DNA of 64,000 bases from Vespa crabro (lineage: Eukaryota; Arthropoda; Insecta; Hymenoptera; Vespidae): contig NC_060958.1 of the NCBI RefSeq assembly GCF_910589235.1, positions 914,001-978,000 of the forward strand, given 5' to 3'. This document shows, piece by piece, positions 13,001 to 49,440 of this stretch (its first letter is position 1; every line of letters begins with the position of its first letter). The notes beneath the pieces are model-generated. The model ran no database searches and had not been told where the DNA came from. It saw only the letters and a program-made list of their open reading frames with translations. Made by a program: the position numbers and the translations under genes.

Positions 13001-16000
13001 AATGCTCGTAGAAGATACATCTGAAGTATCGTGCTCTAATGAGACACTTCCTTTATTCGATGAATTAAGAACAATATTAATAAGAGATGTTAATCTGATG
13101 CCAAGATTAAATACAGTACTCGTTATGTTAATAGACCGAGTAGAAGATGAAAGAGCATTAGTAAGACGAAGTGCATTACAGATTTTAAAAAATTTGACTA
13201 TTAAATTTCCCATACTGACATGTCAAGTTGCTCCTATAGTTGGTCGTCGTTGCAGAGACCCTGTAATGACAGTACGTCGTTTTGCAATACACATGTTATC
13301 TGTTATTTTAGAATATTTTCCTAGTGATTCACAAATCCTTAATGAATGGGTAGAAACAGTATTACCACAAATATTTGATACTGAAATTAAAGTACAAGAA
13401 AAAGCACTAGAATCCTTCCAAGACTTACTAATAAGTAAGATAACAAATCATTCCAATTATACTGATAATGCAAAAAACAGTTTACCATGGAGAATCGTGG
13501 GTAAATTAATTGACATGAAAATGACGAAACATTTATCAAGAGCTTGTAAAATATGGATTAAAAATAATCTCATAAACAACTCTTTAATCACAGATATACA
13601 ATCACATATTGGATCAGAGAATGATACATCTGCATGGGTTCTTTTAACGGCAATATCTGAAAGCATGAAATTACCAAATTTGGATAAACATATTGGCGAT
13701 TATAAAGATCTTATACAAAAAAATAACTATCATTCAAATTTAATTTTACAAATATTGAGAAATTCTTGGTCGTCTTTAAATAAAAATGAGATGAAGGATT
13801 TGTATGAATATCTTTATCAATGCCTTTGTGATTTCAAAATTCATTTTGGTTTAATTAGTATTTGTCTTGATATCATTGGTGGAATAATAAAACAATTATA
13901 TCCTATTGATAATAATCGTTTAGTGCAATCTAACACAATGAAATTAATGGAAATATCAGAAGTAAAAATACAAAAAATGCTTAAAACTAACAATAAAACG
14001 ATGATAGATACGTCAAATTATATAAAAGCTATGTCTACGTTAGGACATGTTGCATTTTCATGTACTAATAAGCTTTCATCATCTACTTTACGTATTTTGG
14101 AAGGCTTATTACTTGAATCGGAATTATTACCAGATTCAATAAAGGAAGTCAAAGAATTACAAGCTTTTGCTGTGGTTGTGCTTGGACAACATGCAATAAG
14201 AGATCATGAGATAGCACAAGAGGTAATACCAATTTTAGGTAGACTCTTGCGTATGGATATAAATCACAATTCAAGCACAGAGATAGCTATTAAGGTGAAT
14301 GCTGCTAAAGCTTTAGCAGATCTCTGTATTAGGTTCACTACATTAGTTGAACCTTATTTATCAGACATGTGTATTTGTATGAAAGATCGTAGTTCTATAG
14401 TAAGAGAAGCTGTTGTTGTAATATTTATACAGTTATTGTTAGAAGATTTTATAAAAGTAAAAGGACCATTCTTTTTCCATATATTAACAATGCTATTTGA
14501 TCCAGATAAAATGATACGGGAGTTAACTATTTTTTTAATCGAAGAAAGACTTTTAAAAAAGAATAAAGTACTGATATCACAAAAGTTTTTGGAAAGCATA
14601 TATCATTATAATGATTATCAATTCAAGCACAAATTATGTGATCGTAAAATGCGAAAGGAAGAAAAAGAAATCTTAACATTTCCAGGAAATAAGAATCATG
14701 ATAATAGAGCAATTATTTATAATTTTATGATAGAACATTTAGATCCTCCTGAAAAAATAAAATTACTTGTAAAATTAACTACGCAAGTACTTGGTAGAGT
14801 TTCTAATGGTACAATTAATGTTACAAGTCAAAAAGGTGCATGTGTTCTAAAAGATACATTATATATACTTAATAATGAACGTTTACAACCATTTCTATCT
14901 TCTAATAAACATCCTATAAATACTCAAGATCAAGAAGACTTTATGAATCCATCAGATGTATCAACTACTAATGCAATAACTGTAATTATAGAAGGAATGA
15001 AAAGGCATGGTTTAGAGATATTATTGCCAACGTTACTAAAAGTAAAAGAGAAATTGGAAATTTTAAAATCACCTTTAAAACATGATGTAATGAGATTTGT
15101 TTTTAGAATGTATACAATTTACAGCAAAGAACATCTTGCAAATTTGTTAAATGAATATCCACAATTGGAGAAAGAACTTGATCAATACAAAAGGTATGTT
15201 CTCGATTACTTCTTTAATATATTCAAATATTCTATGAAAAGAATTTACTGATTACAAACATGACATTACATTTCAGAAATGTTGATAAAGATGCAAACAC
15301 AGAGACTGATGATGTTGAAATACAAGATAATTTGGCATCACTTAAGAATGGCACAGAGAATCTTAAAACAAATGTACAACTTTCTATCTGTACTCGTATA
15401 CCTAAAGTTATTTTACATCGTATTTCACCAACGTCCTTTAAAAAAAGGTATTCAAAAATATTATCTTCAAATTTAATAAATAATTTACAATCTGAGATAA
15501 GTTCTTCAGATAATCGGCCTAATTTAATATCTACAAAGTTAAGTGATTCATGTATTTTTAGACAAGAATCTAATCCAAGTACTAGTACACCAAAATTATC
15601 TGACAGAAGTTATGGTTATAAACGTGATTATATATTACCAATTAAATGTAATAAAAGATCCTCTCATTCTCAGGAGATGACATTGAATCATAAAGTCATA
15701 AAAAGTAGTACAGTGCAAATTGAAAGTGATTCTGAATAGCCAAAATAATCATTTTTATATATAATAAGAGATGTGGCAATTACGAATAATAATCTACAAA
15801 GATTATACCTACCTCGTAATTTTTGTTGAATGTGTAAAGCTGTTTGTGAGATAGTTTGAGTACGAATTTCAAGTTCTCTTTGCATATCTAGAAATTAAAT
15901 ATGAATAGGTCTTTAACTGATATTAATATTTTGAAATTTAAACATACCTTTGCTTGTATGTGATAAAACATTATTATGCAAATCCTTAACAACTGATATA

Positions 16001-16483
16001 TTTTCCACAAGCAGTTGTATAAAACCACGTACTTCTTCAACCTACATTAACATTATCTTATACTTTTATCATTTAAATATCACATGATTATACGTCAATT
16101 CATTATACATACTTCCATTAACACTTCTTTTAATTTTTTATTTTGTGCTATTTGAATGTGAACATCCTGCAAAAATCCTCTGCCGAATGTAGTACTGCTA
16201 TTACGGCACTTGAAATCAAAATAAATGGATTTATATAATGTCCTTATAAATTGAACAAGAAATATTAGTTTGATTGATGTGATTAAGTGTTTAAGTAGCA
16301 CAAGAATAAAGGAAATATTTGCTGATAAGCTTAAAATAAACTATCTATTTGTATAAGATACAAGAATATCATATAAGCCTTACTAATATATAATTCTTAA
16401 ATTATGTCGTGATATAATTATATGATTTTTAAAAAGGAATATGTACTAACGGCACATAAATCCGGTAAGCGATCGCGAACCAT
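10023..16483 (-). CDS. Syx4: Qa-SNARE syntaxin, probably Syx4
   Basis: Nine minus-strand exons (16483-16451, 16208-16113, 16041-15948, 15887-15813, 10999-10802, 10726-10656, 10515-10378, 10280-10170, 10097-10023) join in phase to about 296 residues, a normal syntaxin length. The N-terminus is MVRDRLPDL. A helical N-terminal region follows (VEEVRGFIQLLVENI through HIRIRRLQYATMLKMF). The SNARE motif starts near EVRHNEVLKLEKSIHEI and contains the zero-layer glutamine in FLIEKQGEQINSVE. The last exon alone encodes the basic stop-transfer and membrane anchor (RKIKIGIIIGIIIFLILL). Syntaxins of this class sit in the plasma membrane and drive vesicle fusion. Assignment to Syx4 rather than another plasma-membrane syntaxin rests on the N-terminal sequence and is less certain. 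The 4.8 kb fourth intron contains the complete Cap-D3 gene on the other strand. Confidence 0.88.
11673..15739 (+). CDS. Cap-D3: condensin II subunit Cap-D3 (NCAPD3)
   Basis: Two exons, 11673-15193 and 15277-15739, join in phase (AG plus A gives Arg) into about 1327 residues. The ATG at 11673 (MEFLQIFDNF) is the first in frame. The protein is alpha-helical with repeated HEAT-like pairs (for example RALVRRSALQILKNLTIKF, TVRRFAIHMLSVILEYF and SSIVREAVVVIFIQLLLEDF). The segment LLEDFIKVKGPFFFHIL...IYHYNDYQFKHK matches the conserved Cnd1-like region of NCAPD3. The C-terminal exon is Ser/Thr-rich and probably disordered, as in the family. Condensin II shapes chromosomes in early mitosis and affects interphase chromatin. 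The gene lies wholly within one intron of the syntaxin gene, on the opposite strand, and has one 83-bp intron in 4 kb. Confidence 0.9.
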
Positions 16484-17125
16484 GATGAGTATTGTTTCAA
16501 GATCAACATGTAACTGACGATACCGGTGAACTGAATACACATGATATATATCTCATTATCCATCTTATCAGGGCGTTGCAGGTAATAGATAAAAGTCAAC
16601 GTTCCATTTATATCGTGAAATCGCGTGTGTAATTTAAATGGATAAATTTAAGTTTATGAATAATTTTTTATATGATGAACATCCTTGGCATAGTTTCAAT
16701 CTAAAACAGATCGTCTGTGTAAATGAAGATACTTTGCATCTGGAATGTAATAGGAAACAGCCACTTAGCAGCTGAGCTACAAGGCCAAAATTTAAATCAA
16801 TTGCGAACACGTGTTCGTCTTCATCTTAAGTGAAAAGCATTGTAATTCCATTTAATATCTGGATGTGTATTACATACATAATCTATGTAATAATACTTTT
16901 TCTTCTTTTGAAAAAGATCTTGATTTTTATTTAAAATGATATTATATAATTTATTCTGAAAATAAATACAGATACATATGGCATAGAATAAATATGCAAA
17001 GTATGAAGTAAGTATAACATCTAAAATGTATAAAATAGAGAAAAAGAGAATTGTAAGTAAGTTTAGTTATATATAATATATAAGTATATTCGAAAAGAGA
17101 GTACAACTAATAATGTTTATTTTAA

Positions 17126-17167
<42 letters not shown>

Positions 17168-18560
17168 AATTTAAGTAATGCTGTGATATTGAAAAAGAAG
17201 AGAAAATGATTAAATAATAATTCAAATATACAGTATATAACAGATTATTGTATAATAATAAATATATTAATATTTAATATACTTAATGTATATTTGTAAG
17301 TAAAAACAAAATTCACGAAGATCGTATATTTATTTTATAATTGTATATATTCTTTATAGAAGAGTTACAATAAATATATTATTATTATGAGATTTCTACA
17401 TTATAAAACAAGAAGCTCTTTTTACATTTAAAAATAGAATTAGTTAATACATATTAATACATGATAGTAAAAAAATACTGTGCTGTTATAGAGACGTTCA
17501 TTGCATTTTATTATATATAATTTAACAATAACAATGTGTGTATAATCTTTAAACTATCTCAAGAAATGGGAAGACAGTCAAGGTGGTGCAGGTAACATGA
17601 TATGATAATTCAGAACTTTATCAAGCACTACTGTTAAATATTAATGCATACGTATTAATTATTTTTATTATAATTCAGATGTTTCAAACTAACTGAACTT
17701 TTGAGTATGTTAATTTAAAAAAAAAATATATAAATTCATTTGCTTCATTTTGAATTTATATACTATGATCTATGTTATATACATGATCATGAAATGACGT
17801 TTAAAAAGAATATTAGAAAGGCATTATGATATCTATGCTTGGTTTTGTCTTTTCATTGACATTGTAATATAAATACATTTTTATGTAAGTATTATTACAA
17901 TACGATAGTATTTACTTTCCCGCCGGTGGAAAGCCATATATTTCATCAATTTATAGATTTCATCCCTACGTGATATGTTTCAAGGCAAATCAGTCAGTCT
18001 TAACGATCTTAAATCTCACGAGAATCATTACCACGCGTATACATACTATCGGAGTCTTACATTTCTCAGACTGCTAATAAGCACTGAAACTTTATAAATT
18101 TAGTTACTTTAACAATTACTGTATATAAATAACAAAGTGTATACATAAAAAATAAATATGTAACTTTCAACAATAAATGTATATCAGCTCTTGAAAATCA
18201 AATATATCTTCTGCATATGCAGTAATTTGTTGTAACTTATTAATCGTTAACAATAACATCAAATTATATTACTATGCTATATTATATTATGCTACTGACA
18301 TTAACAGGAATAAAAATGGAATTTCTGAACAATCACTGAATGTTTACTATATATACTGAATATCTTGTTAGTATCACGCAAATTTACGTTTTTATATGAT
18401 ATTAAAATTGCACTTGATCAATGTTAAAATACATAAGGAATATTTTACCTTATGTTAATGTGCACACATGCACATATGTTTGTTTGTATAGTATTTTTAA
18501 AGACTGTAAAATTATCTTTAAAAATTATGATACTTCTTTAAAAGTAAAAATAACAGGAAT
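16484..18560. other. intergenic: syntaxin 5' side and ankyrin gene 3' untranslated region
   Basis: AT-rich, no coding frame. A long TA run lies at 17128-17165. The side near 16484 must contain the syntaxin promoter. The side near 18560 probably holds a long 3' untranslated region of the minus-strand ankyrin gene. A tRNA-like string near 16764-16786 was examined and rejected. Confidence 0.5.
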
Positions 18561-20297
18561 CTAACATGCTGCAGTTCGTGTCCTTATTTTATCTTTAAGA
18601 TAATTGGCAACTTGAGTTTGTGAATGTCTAACAGCTAATTGAAGTGGTGTCACACCTTCTTGATTTACAAGTAAAGGATCGGCTCCTGCTCCCACTAGTT
18701 GTCTTACAACTGTCATGTGTCCTGCTAAAGCTGCAGCATGCAGTGCACTTTCACCATTCTAGAATAATGCATAGATACTTATTTTCTCAAGTTCTATGGT
18801 ATATATTATAAGTTGTTAATCTTTTTGCTTGGATTCATAGTTTTATATAACCATAAATCTTTTATATTGAAAATACAAAAATGTATAAGCCTTTATCTGC
18901 AAGGATAAAGATAAATTATTCTACTTAATCTTAGTTATTTGATAAAATAATAACTGCTTGGAAGGACATGAGTCTAATATTAATGATAGAGGGGAACTGA
19001 AGAGGAAAAAGATTTAGTAGGTAAATGCAAAGCATTGATTGTATTTTTGACTATTAAGTTTGATTTAATACCACATCCAAAAGCAATGACTTTTATACAT
19101 TCCAACCAAAATAAGATAAGCAAATTTATAGCTTTCATATTTTATATTTATATCTAATGTATCCATTGATATAATATTTTATTATATAAAATTATTTAAC
19201 TTACTGGAAGAATACCAAGTGATGGACGGTATTTGAGTAATTCTCCAATAACAGCAGTATGACCTTTATGTGCCGCTTTAAATAGAGGCGTTGCGCCATC
19301 CTATATAAAGTATAATAATTTATTAAGGAATTTATATTACATTTATAAAAACAAGTAATGTTTATATTATGTTATTTATAATATTTACATGTCTAGTAGC
19401 ATCAACATTTGCTCCAGCTTTCAAAAGTTGTCGGACGATGTGATCATGACCCATCTGTGCTGCGATCCACAAAGGTGTAGCGCCATCTGTTCTTATAGTA
19501 TCTATTCTTGTATTATGCTCCAAAAGAACTTCCAAAATACGTACATGACCATTTTGTGCAGCAATGAATAATGCACTAGCTCCATCCTTTTATTAATAGT
19601 TTAAATTTGTTTAAATTTGAATAAAAAATATAAGATAATTTTTACACAGTAATAAATATTCTTACTTTCATATGTGCATTTGGATTGGCACCTTTATCAA
19701 GAAGACCTTCGACAACATCTAAATGACCATATTGGCAAGCAACAAATAATGGTGTACCTCCGTCCTACAATTTATAGAAACATAATAAATATCATTGATA
19801 TTTTCAACTTTTGCCATTTACTTACCATACTGCAAGAATCAACAAGTGCTTCATGTTCTAAAAGCAAATTAGCAATATCCATAAAACCACCTTGGGCAGC
19901 AAAGAAGAGAGCTGTGGTCCCTGTCTAAAAAGAAAAAGTAATTCTACAATGAAATTAAATTAATTTAATGTAATTATAAAATCATATAAATTCATATATT
20001 ATGTAATACCAGTCTTTTAGCATTAGGATCTGCTCCTTGCTGTAATAATTCGGTGACAGCTTCTAAATGTCCTCCAGCAGCAGCAAGTATCAAAGGAGTC
20101 GTTCCATCCTTTTAAGTTTAAAGTTTGTTATTATTATATTATATTAATCAAAATTTTATAAATGAATGAACATTATGCAAACCTTGTCTTTACAATCAAC
20201 ATGAACTCTACCAGAATCTAATAAAATATGCAGACGTTTTGCATCTCCATGTGCAGCTGCAAGATGCAATTCTACATCCCAAGGTGATTCTTTCTAG

Positions 20298-20330
<33 letters not shown>

Positions 20331-20445
20331 ACATACTTATATTACACAGCTTTCATAGAATCTTAATATATACATTATTATATTTACAAAATGGAATTAT
20401 TATTTTTTTTATCTTATAGAATAAGAAACTTACTTTCATGGACAT
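18561..20445 (-). CDS. ankyrin repeat protein, ANKRD29-like
   Basis: Eight minus-strand coding exons: 20445-20434, 20293-20183, 20108-20010, 19924-19826, 19764-19666, 19586-19389, 19300-19205 and 18758-18561. All join in phase 0 and give about 303 residues, almost exactly the size of vertebrate ANKRD29. The protein is ankyrin repeats from end to end. Motifs include DGTTPLILAAAGGHLEAV, TGTTALFFAAQGGFMDIA, DGGTPLFVACQYGHLDVV, DGATPLWIAAQMGHDHIV and NGESALHAAALAGHMTVV. The opening VELHLAAAHGDAKRLHILL with SGRVHVDCKDKDGTTP resembles the N-terminal ANKRD29 repeats. Most exons are 99 nt, one repeat each. The biochemical role of ANKRD29 is unknown to me; a protein-binding scaffold is the generic expectation. 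The start ATG gives MSMKKESPWDVE. The gene diverges from the scaffold gene promoter at 21.6-21.8 kb. Confidence 0.85.
20298..20328. repeat. poly(A) run in ankyrin gene intron 1
   Basis: An uninterrupted run of about 31 A on the plus strand. On the minus strand this is a T-run ending at the CTAG acceptor of exon 2, so it serves as an extreme polypyrimidine tract. Confidence 0.85.
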
Positions 20446-21589
20446 GTTGAGTCACGCATTTATTGCACGTTCACATGACATTTTCAAACGGTGATATGTC
20501 AAATCCTTGAATTACTTCGTTACAATTATATTGTACTGCAGCAAGTATACTTTCGTCTGTGTCCACGTGTCAACTTCGCCCATATCATCTTTGTAAGTAA
20601 CATATGATGTATTATACATCCCTTCAGTGACTTTTTATTACGTAAAAATTTATTAATTCGTCGATCATTAATTGTACTAACTTTTAAAGTACTACAATAC
20701 AACAATCAAAACCTCCATTTAGTCGCAATGACATAGTAGCTAAGTAGATTGTACTTATACAGTGTTGTCAGGTTGATATAATCATTTTCAAAATGGCGCT
20801 TTATTTAAAATCAATCTTGTAACTTTGAAACAATAATTAAAATTATAAAATTAATTAATTATGCAAATTATCGTACGTTACAATCGTAATTTTACAATGT
20901 GAAAACACGTGTTAAGAAATAAATATATTCGAATTAATACAAGAACAGTAATGACACTTTTAATAATTAATACAAATCAACTAAAAAAAAAAAAAAATAA
21001 AAACTAAGAAAACTTCGTATCGATTAATATGTTCTTTGTTTATTCTTGTAGAGAACGTTTCTTCGATTGTCCACTTGGAATAATAATTCGTGTAACAGTG
21101 TATGCAATTCTTCGTTTTTATATACGTGCGTTGCATACACACCACATACGTATTTATTCTGCATGTATGTACCAGTTCGTCGCATAAAGCGCGCGTAAAA
21201 TGAAACTTCAGTTATTCATACGAGTTCATGAAATTACAGATGAATAACAATATTACATTACCCATTAACACTTTAATCACTTTTCTCTATCACATTTCTT
21301 TTAATTAATTTATTACTTTAAGTAAAACGTAACTATCTTAGTAAATAATTTCAAACACGTATATACATTTCTTCTTTATAAAAGAATTTATATTTATTCT
21401 TTATAAAAGAATAAATATAAATAAACTTAGATTTTTAAATTTATCAAAATTGTAATCGTTTAACGTAAGTTAAGATCAATCTTTTCATAAAATAAGATTT
21501 ACGTGACAAGAAAACGAAAGAGAAACGAAGAAAATCGGAGCATCGAATCGACACGAAGATGATCTTACGATGGCTTTCAAGAGGGGCCT
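20446..21589. other. divergent intergenic region upstream of the ankyrin gene
   Basis: No coding frame. An imperfect duplicated or palindromic element, TTCTTTATAAAAGAA with flanking copies, is seen around 21368-21415. The region must contain the ankyrin gene promoter. Nothing else is assignable. Confidence 0.4.
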
Positions 21590-21780
21590 GATCCGGACTC
21601 GTGCGATTGGCTGGCCCGAACGTGTCACGTGGCGGTAGTTCGCGTGGGTGGGGGCCGGAGACGCGGCACCGCGGGCGAAAGCGGCGAGTTTCGTTCTAGT
21701 ATTTACCTCGCAGTGCGAAGATACTTTTCTCTCGGTTATACGATTGGATTCTTGAAGCTAATCGGTTTACCGTGCGACAG
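21590..21780 (+). promoter_or_regulatory. CpG-rich promoter and noncoding first exon of the scaffold gene
   Basis: A sharp GC-rich island contains CACGTG (E-box) near 21627, GGGTGGGGGCCGG and GGCACCGCGGGCGAAAG, then a less GC-rich transcribed-looking stretch ending in ACCGTGCGACAG before GTAATT at 21781, a usable splice donor. I infer a transcription start near 21.68-21.75 kb and a noncoding first exon spliced toward the ATG exon at 24113. The exact start and acceptor are not determined. Confidence 0.45.
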
Positions 21781-24112
21781 GTAATTAGTAATCAAATTCC
21801 AACGACATATCGAGAGTATCGGTAAACAATGATATCAATGTGCGTCCGGTGACAAAGTGGCGAACCGTAACACGAGCGTTCGCCATCTTCACAAAATCGC
21901 GCGAGTGATCGGTCGATTATAGACGAGGAGAGGTCTTTTCTTCGGCTCCTCCTCTTTTTACAAACGAAAAACTCGAATGCATTGAAGCGCAATGTCCACG
22001 TTCCTTGTTCCCTCGTCACGCTACGGTACGTTTTCGTATAAGTTAACAAGTAAGAAATTAAAGGTGATTTAGAAAGACAGACTGCTAGTAAAAGGGTAAA
22101 GGTAAAAAGGACGAGAGGGAGATAGTGAGCGCACACCGTGGGATTGTGGAATGTGCGCGCTTACTTACAGGTATCCGACACTCTGCCGCGCATTACCGTC
22201 GCGCTTCGGAATTCTCCATGCGTTTCTAACCTCCTTATATCCTTTTTCTTCTCTATACACCTTTTCTCGCTCTTTTCTCCGCCATCTCCTGCTCCTACTC
22301 TGATGATTGCGCTCTACCCTCTCCTTTCTCCTTTCTTTTCTTCTCTTCTCTTTTCTTTCTCCTCTCATCCTCCTCTAATCGGAGGAACGTTATGTCGTAC
22401 GTATATACAGGGTGTCTCATTTCAATCTATTCATTTTAAATATCATTGATATTATTATTCATTTCGTTAAAAGATATAGAAGATATTAATGTAACGATTA
22501 ATAAAGAAAATCAATTTAGATATTAAAGATTAGTTAGAAATATCAAATCGTCTAACTGTTTTATATTGCTTGTCATTAATAATCTCAATGGTATTCCTAT
22601 AGATCGATTAAGATGTAACACCTGGTATGTGTATATATATATATATATATGCATCACGTGTTTCTTTGTATATGCGTGCGTACGTGTATTTTTTTGTCTG
22701 TAGTTACATGCGTACGTTACAACACGATCGTTCACCTCTCTCTCTCTTTCTCCCTCTCTCTCTCTCTCTCTCTCTTTCTCTCTGTCTCTTTCTCTGTCTC
22801 TTTCTCTCGCTTTTTTTTCCTTACATCTCGATCTCCGTCCAACATTCTTCTGTCTGACGCATCGTTGATGCTGCGATGTCCTTTGACAGCTGCTAACGGG
22901 TGAACTTCCTCAGAGGGGATATATCACCGTATGCCTTTCCCAACGATCGTTCTCTTTAATCCAATCCTTTCATTTCCTTTCGTATGTTCGCAGTACAATG
23001 CATAAAAAAAAAATAACTCCCATTAAATAAACATTTACATCGAACTTTATTCTTTTATATATATATATGTATACATATATATATATATATATACTGTTTT
23101 AAAACTTGAAATTATTTATTTTAATTAGATCAAAATTTAATTTAATTTTTTATTTTTCAATTAAATCAAAGATTACATACCTGTATTCAAAAAAAAATTG
23201 CATAACACCGTCGAAGATATTTGCACCGACACTTTCACCTCACAAAATGTAAAAAACTACTTATTTTTGCATAATATATTCATACGTCTTAACGTACACA
23301 TGTGTGCGCGTGCGCACGATTCCTAAGGCAATTCTTAAATTTTGAAAAGCTTAGAGTTTGCGTGGTTTTTTTTTTTTTTTCTTTTTTTTTTCCTGAAAGA
23401 AATAGTTCAATAGAATCTAGAACGAGCGGAAAAAGAGAGATACTCGAGAGAGATCTGTTCTTCTCGGATGATCGTACACGTAATTATGTATTACACGAAG
23501 TACCCACTTTCTTTAATTCGCCCTAATGTTGGGGGCGTAGACATGGATTCTTATCGAATTAGTCGTCGGTACTTTAGCGAGTTAAGGAGAGTTTCTCGGC
23601 GCGTCGTCTGATTTCGTCCGGTTCAACGATCCAAAAACGAAAGATCAATCTCGTACACGTCTTCTAATCTAGACTCTTTTGTTTTTCATTGATTTAGCGT
23701 CACCAACATGGACGTCGTGTTCGATCATCGAATCTACGAGCTTTTCTAAGAGATCGAAATTTTGGTTAAGCGTAGATTCTTAAAAAAAAAAAAATAAATA
23801 AAAGAAATAAAAAAAAAAAAAAAACAAAAAAAAAGAAAGAAAAAAGGAAAAGAAACAAACCAAGGGAACAAAAAAAAATGGCGCTAAATCATCGGTACCA
23901 CGAGCCTGAAGGCTTTCTGAAGGGTGGAAGAGACGAGATAGAAAGAGATAGTAGAATATGAATGATATTCAAACGAGTATAAAACAAAAGACGATTCAGC
24001 GAGGCGATTAATGATTGGCTGCGCTTAAGGGGAGGGGGAGGGAGGGAGGGTCGAATATATTGGTCCCTCTTTTTGACCTCTCTCCTGAGAGAAGGAGAGA
24101 GAGAGAGAGGAG
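21781..24112 (+). other. probable first intron of the scaffold gene, repeat-rich
   Basis: No convincing coding frame. Contents include CT-rich tracts at 22310-22370 and 22736-22812, a TA run at 23060-23092, T- and A-runs near 23366-23390 and 23780-23850, and a string ACAGGGTGTCTCATTTCAAT near 22407 that resembles degenerate transposon ends. The part just before 24113 is probably 5' untranslated sequence. Confidence 0.4.
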
Positions 24113-46956
<22,844 letters not shown>

Positions 46957-49440
46957 AGTCCAAGACATGGAATAGATTAGATTGCTACCTTCCAAATTTC
47001 TTTAATTTTTCAAAATTCATTGTCCATGGGATAGGATAATGCTCTATATCCATTATGATGAGCGATCTTGCAGAATGAATGGTACATTTTGTCAAAGACA
47101 AAGGATATATTGGCTATCAGTATATAGCTAATCGAATGTTATTCAATAACTGCTGGTTTTTACTAGATTACAAATTTTCATATTACAAATATGCAGTACA
47201 TAGAAACTGTGATTTTACATGTTCTAAAGTTCTTACCATTTTGCCAATCACATTAAATGCATGTCGTCAGGAATATTAAGCATTAAAGGATAGTTTCATG
47301 AAAGTAGATATGAGAAAGTAATTAAACATACAATTAAATAAAATATACAAATAAAATGAATAGTTATTAAAAATGTTTTGATTCAATAAATAATATACAT
47401 AATAGGGAATACAATTCTTTAAAAACAATTATCTGTGATAGCTGACTGATCACTTCTTGATTCATTTCTTTATTTATGCATATTATTATTATTGAACAAG
47501 TCTTCCACAAATTTTATATTTCCTAATACAGTAGTATAGCAATGAATGTATTAATTACAAGAAATATGATATATAAATTTTACTGTTAAAATGCTACATG
47601 GTTAGTTTGTACAAAGAAATGTTCTTTTCATCTAAATGTCATTTACATTATTGTGTATGTTAATATCTGAATCTCTATTCTTAATAAATTATATCTGTTG
47701 TATTATCATACTGACAACAATTCAACATATTTACTGACGACATGCGCTCTGATTGGCCAACAAATTGATGACAATTTTAATTAATAATATTAATGGAAAA
47801 TTAAAAATCCTTTATTTAAGATTATTACAGATGTTTTTCACAAAATATGTAGAAAACCAAAGATATATATTAAGTTTAAATTATAATTAAATTAGATCCT
47901 GTATTATTAACTTATATATTCTTAAGAACTGCAACCTTTATCACAAAATATTAAGTATTTCTTTTTAATATAAAAATGAACATAAATATTAAATAATAAT
48001 AAATTTAATTTGAGATTATATTAATCTCTTATTTCAATATTAATTTACCAAAAGATTTGATAAAGTATTAAATACAGTACAAAGGTACCAGTATTCTAAA
48101 CATTGCTACTCGTATTTGTTCCATGATACAATCTCATGGTACAAAGATAAATTGTCATCTTATACTTTTTGTGCAAACTCATCTATCTAAAGTAGCAAAA
48201 TGGCTTTCTTTTATTGAAAAAATATTAATAATTTGATCTGTATATTGCATTAAATCATGCACGTTTAATATAAAATTTATCAGGTCACACTTCAAACTCA
48301 TAATCAGCCAAATATTAAAACTGCTAATAATAGTAGTAAGAATATAAATTTTTATTCTAACCTCAAATTTTAAATCGACTTGTAATAATACATATTATAA
48401 TAGCTACTAATTCGTCGACTTATATATTGCGAATACACGTATAAATATTTAGGAGCATAGTAACGTGTAATCGCATAAAATGTGATGGAAATAAAAAATG
48501 GATGGATAGTATGATGAGGTTAGTAAAATAATGTCGACATATGGCCAAATTATAAATGACTAATAAATGACCAATTATAAATTTATGAACTTTTGTTTTC
48601 CCTGATTGAAATTTTTTTCATTTATTTACAACAAAGTATGCAGTAATATTCTATTTGTTTTATTAAAATTGAGTGCGTTAAGTAGTCAGGATCGTAACAT
48701 TAGGGACCCAAAAGGGTACCATACTTTTCCCAAAGCTAAGAATAAAAATGAATAAATATTGTAATATGGTTACTAGCTATCCATATTTGTTTACAGTAAT
48801 CAAACTACTTATATTTAAAAAAATATTGTAAGAAAATCAAAAAATAAAATACAAGTTATATAAGATGATTTGTTAAAGTTTTAGAATTTTGTAATAAGTA
48901 TATTCGGACAATTATTCCAAAATAATCGAGAAGATTTAATGAGAAATATAAGTAAATTTAAAAAAATGAAAATTCAGATTTATTCATTATTTATAATTAA
49001 TTCAAAACTATTCTTAAATTAAAACCAACATAGTGCCCCTTGGCTCCCTAATAATTACTTAGATATTTCCTCCGATAGATACTAGATCGATCGATATACT
49101 CGAGAAGACTACATCCAATAATGTTAAAAATATTAAAAAATAATTGTTTCTCTGTACAAAATTTATTCATAGAAGATTTTTTGTAGATTCAATATAAGAA
49201 TACAATGTTCATAAAGAATTGAAGCATGAAATATTATTTTCTCTGATAACCATTCTTGTACTAAATCTAATTATGTGTAATACATTATATGCATTAGTAC
49301 AGATACATAAATAATAAAAACATAAAATTAAGCGTTAAAAAATTTTATTTTTTACTAGATAAAAATTCTAGTGCATAAAAACGATTATCTACTCTCTCAT
49401 TCAAATACATGAATTTTTTAATATAATTTTTAGTTTCGTG
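46957..49440. other. intergenic, scaffold gene 3' untranslated region
   Basis: About 2.5 kb of very AT-rich sequence with no coding frame. AATAAA-type strings (for example near 47337 and 47351) offer polyadenylation signals for the scaffold gene. Confidence 0.5.

Noticed and set aside
16700..16786. tRNA-like string on the minus strand (GGCCTTGTAGCTCAGCTGC)
   Set aside because: The start resembles a tRNA A box, but the D stem does not pair, no good B box or T arm follows at the right distance and no matching 3' acceptor strand is present. At most it is a very decayed tRNA-derived element.
22138..22449. 103-residue plus-strand frame
   Set aside because: It lies in the first intron of the scaffold gene and is driven by a CT-rich tract; no recognisable protein content.
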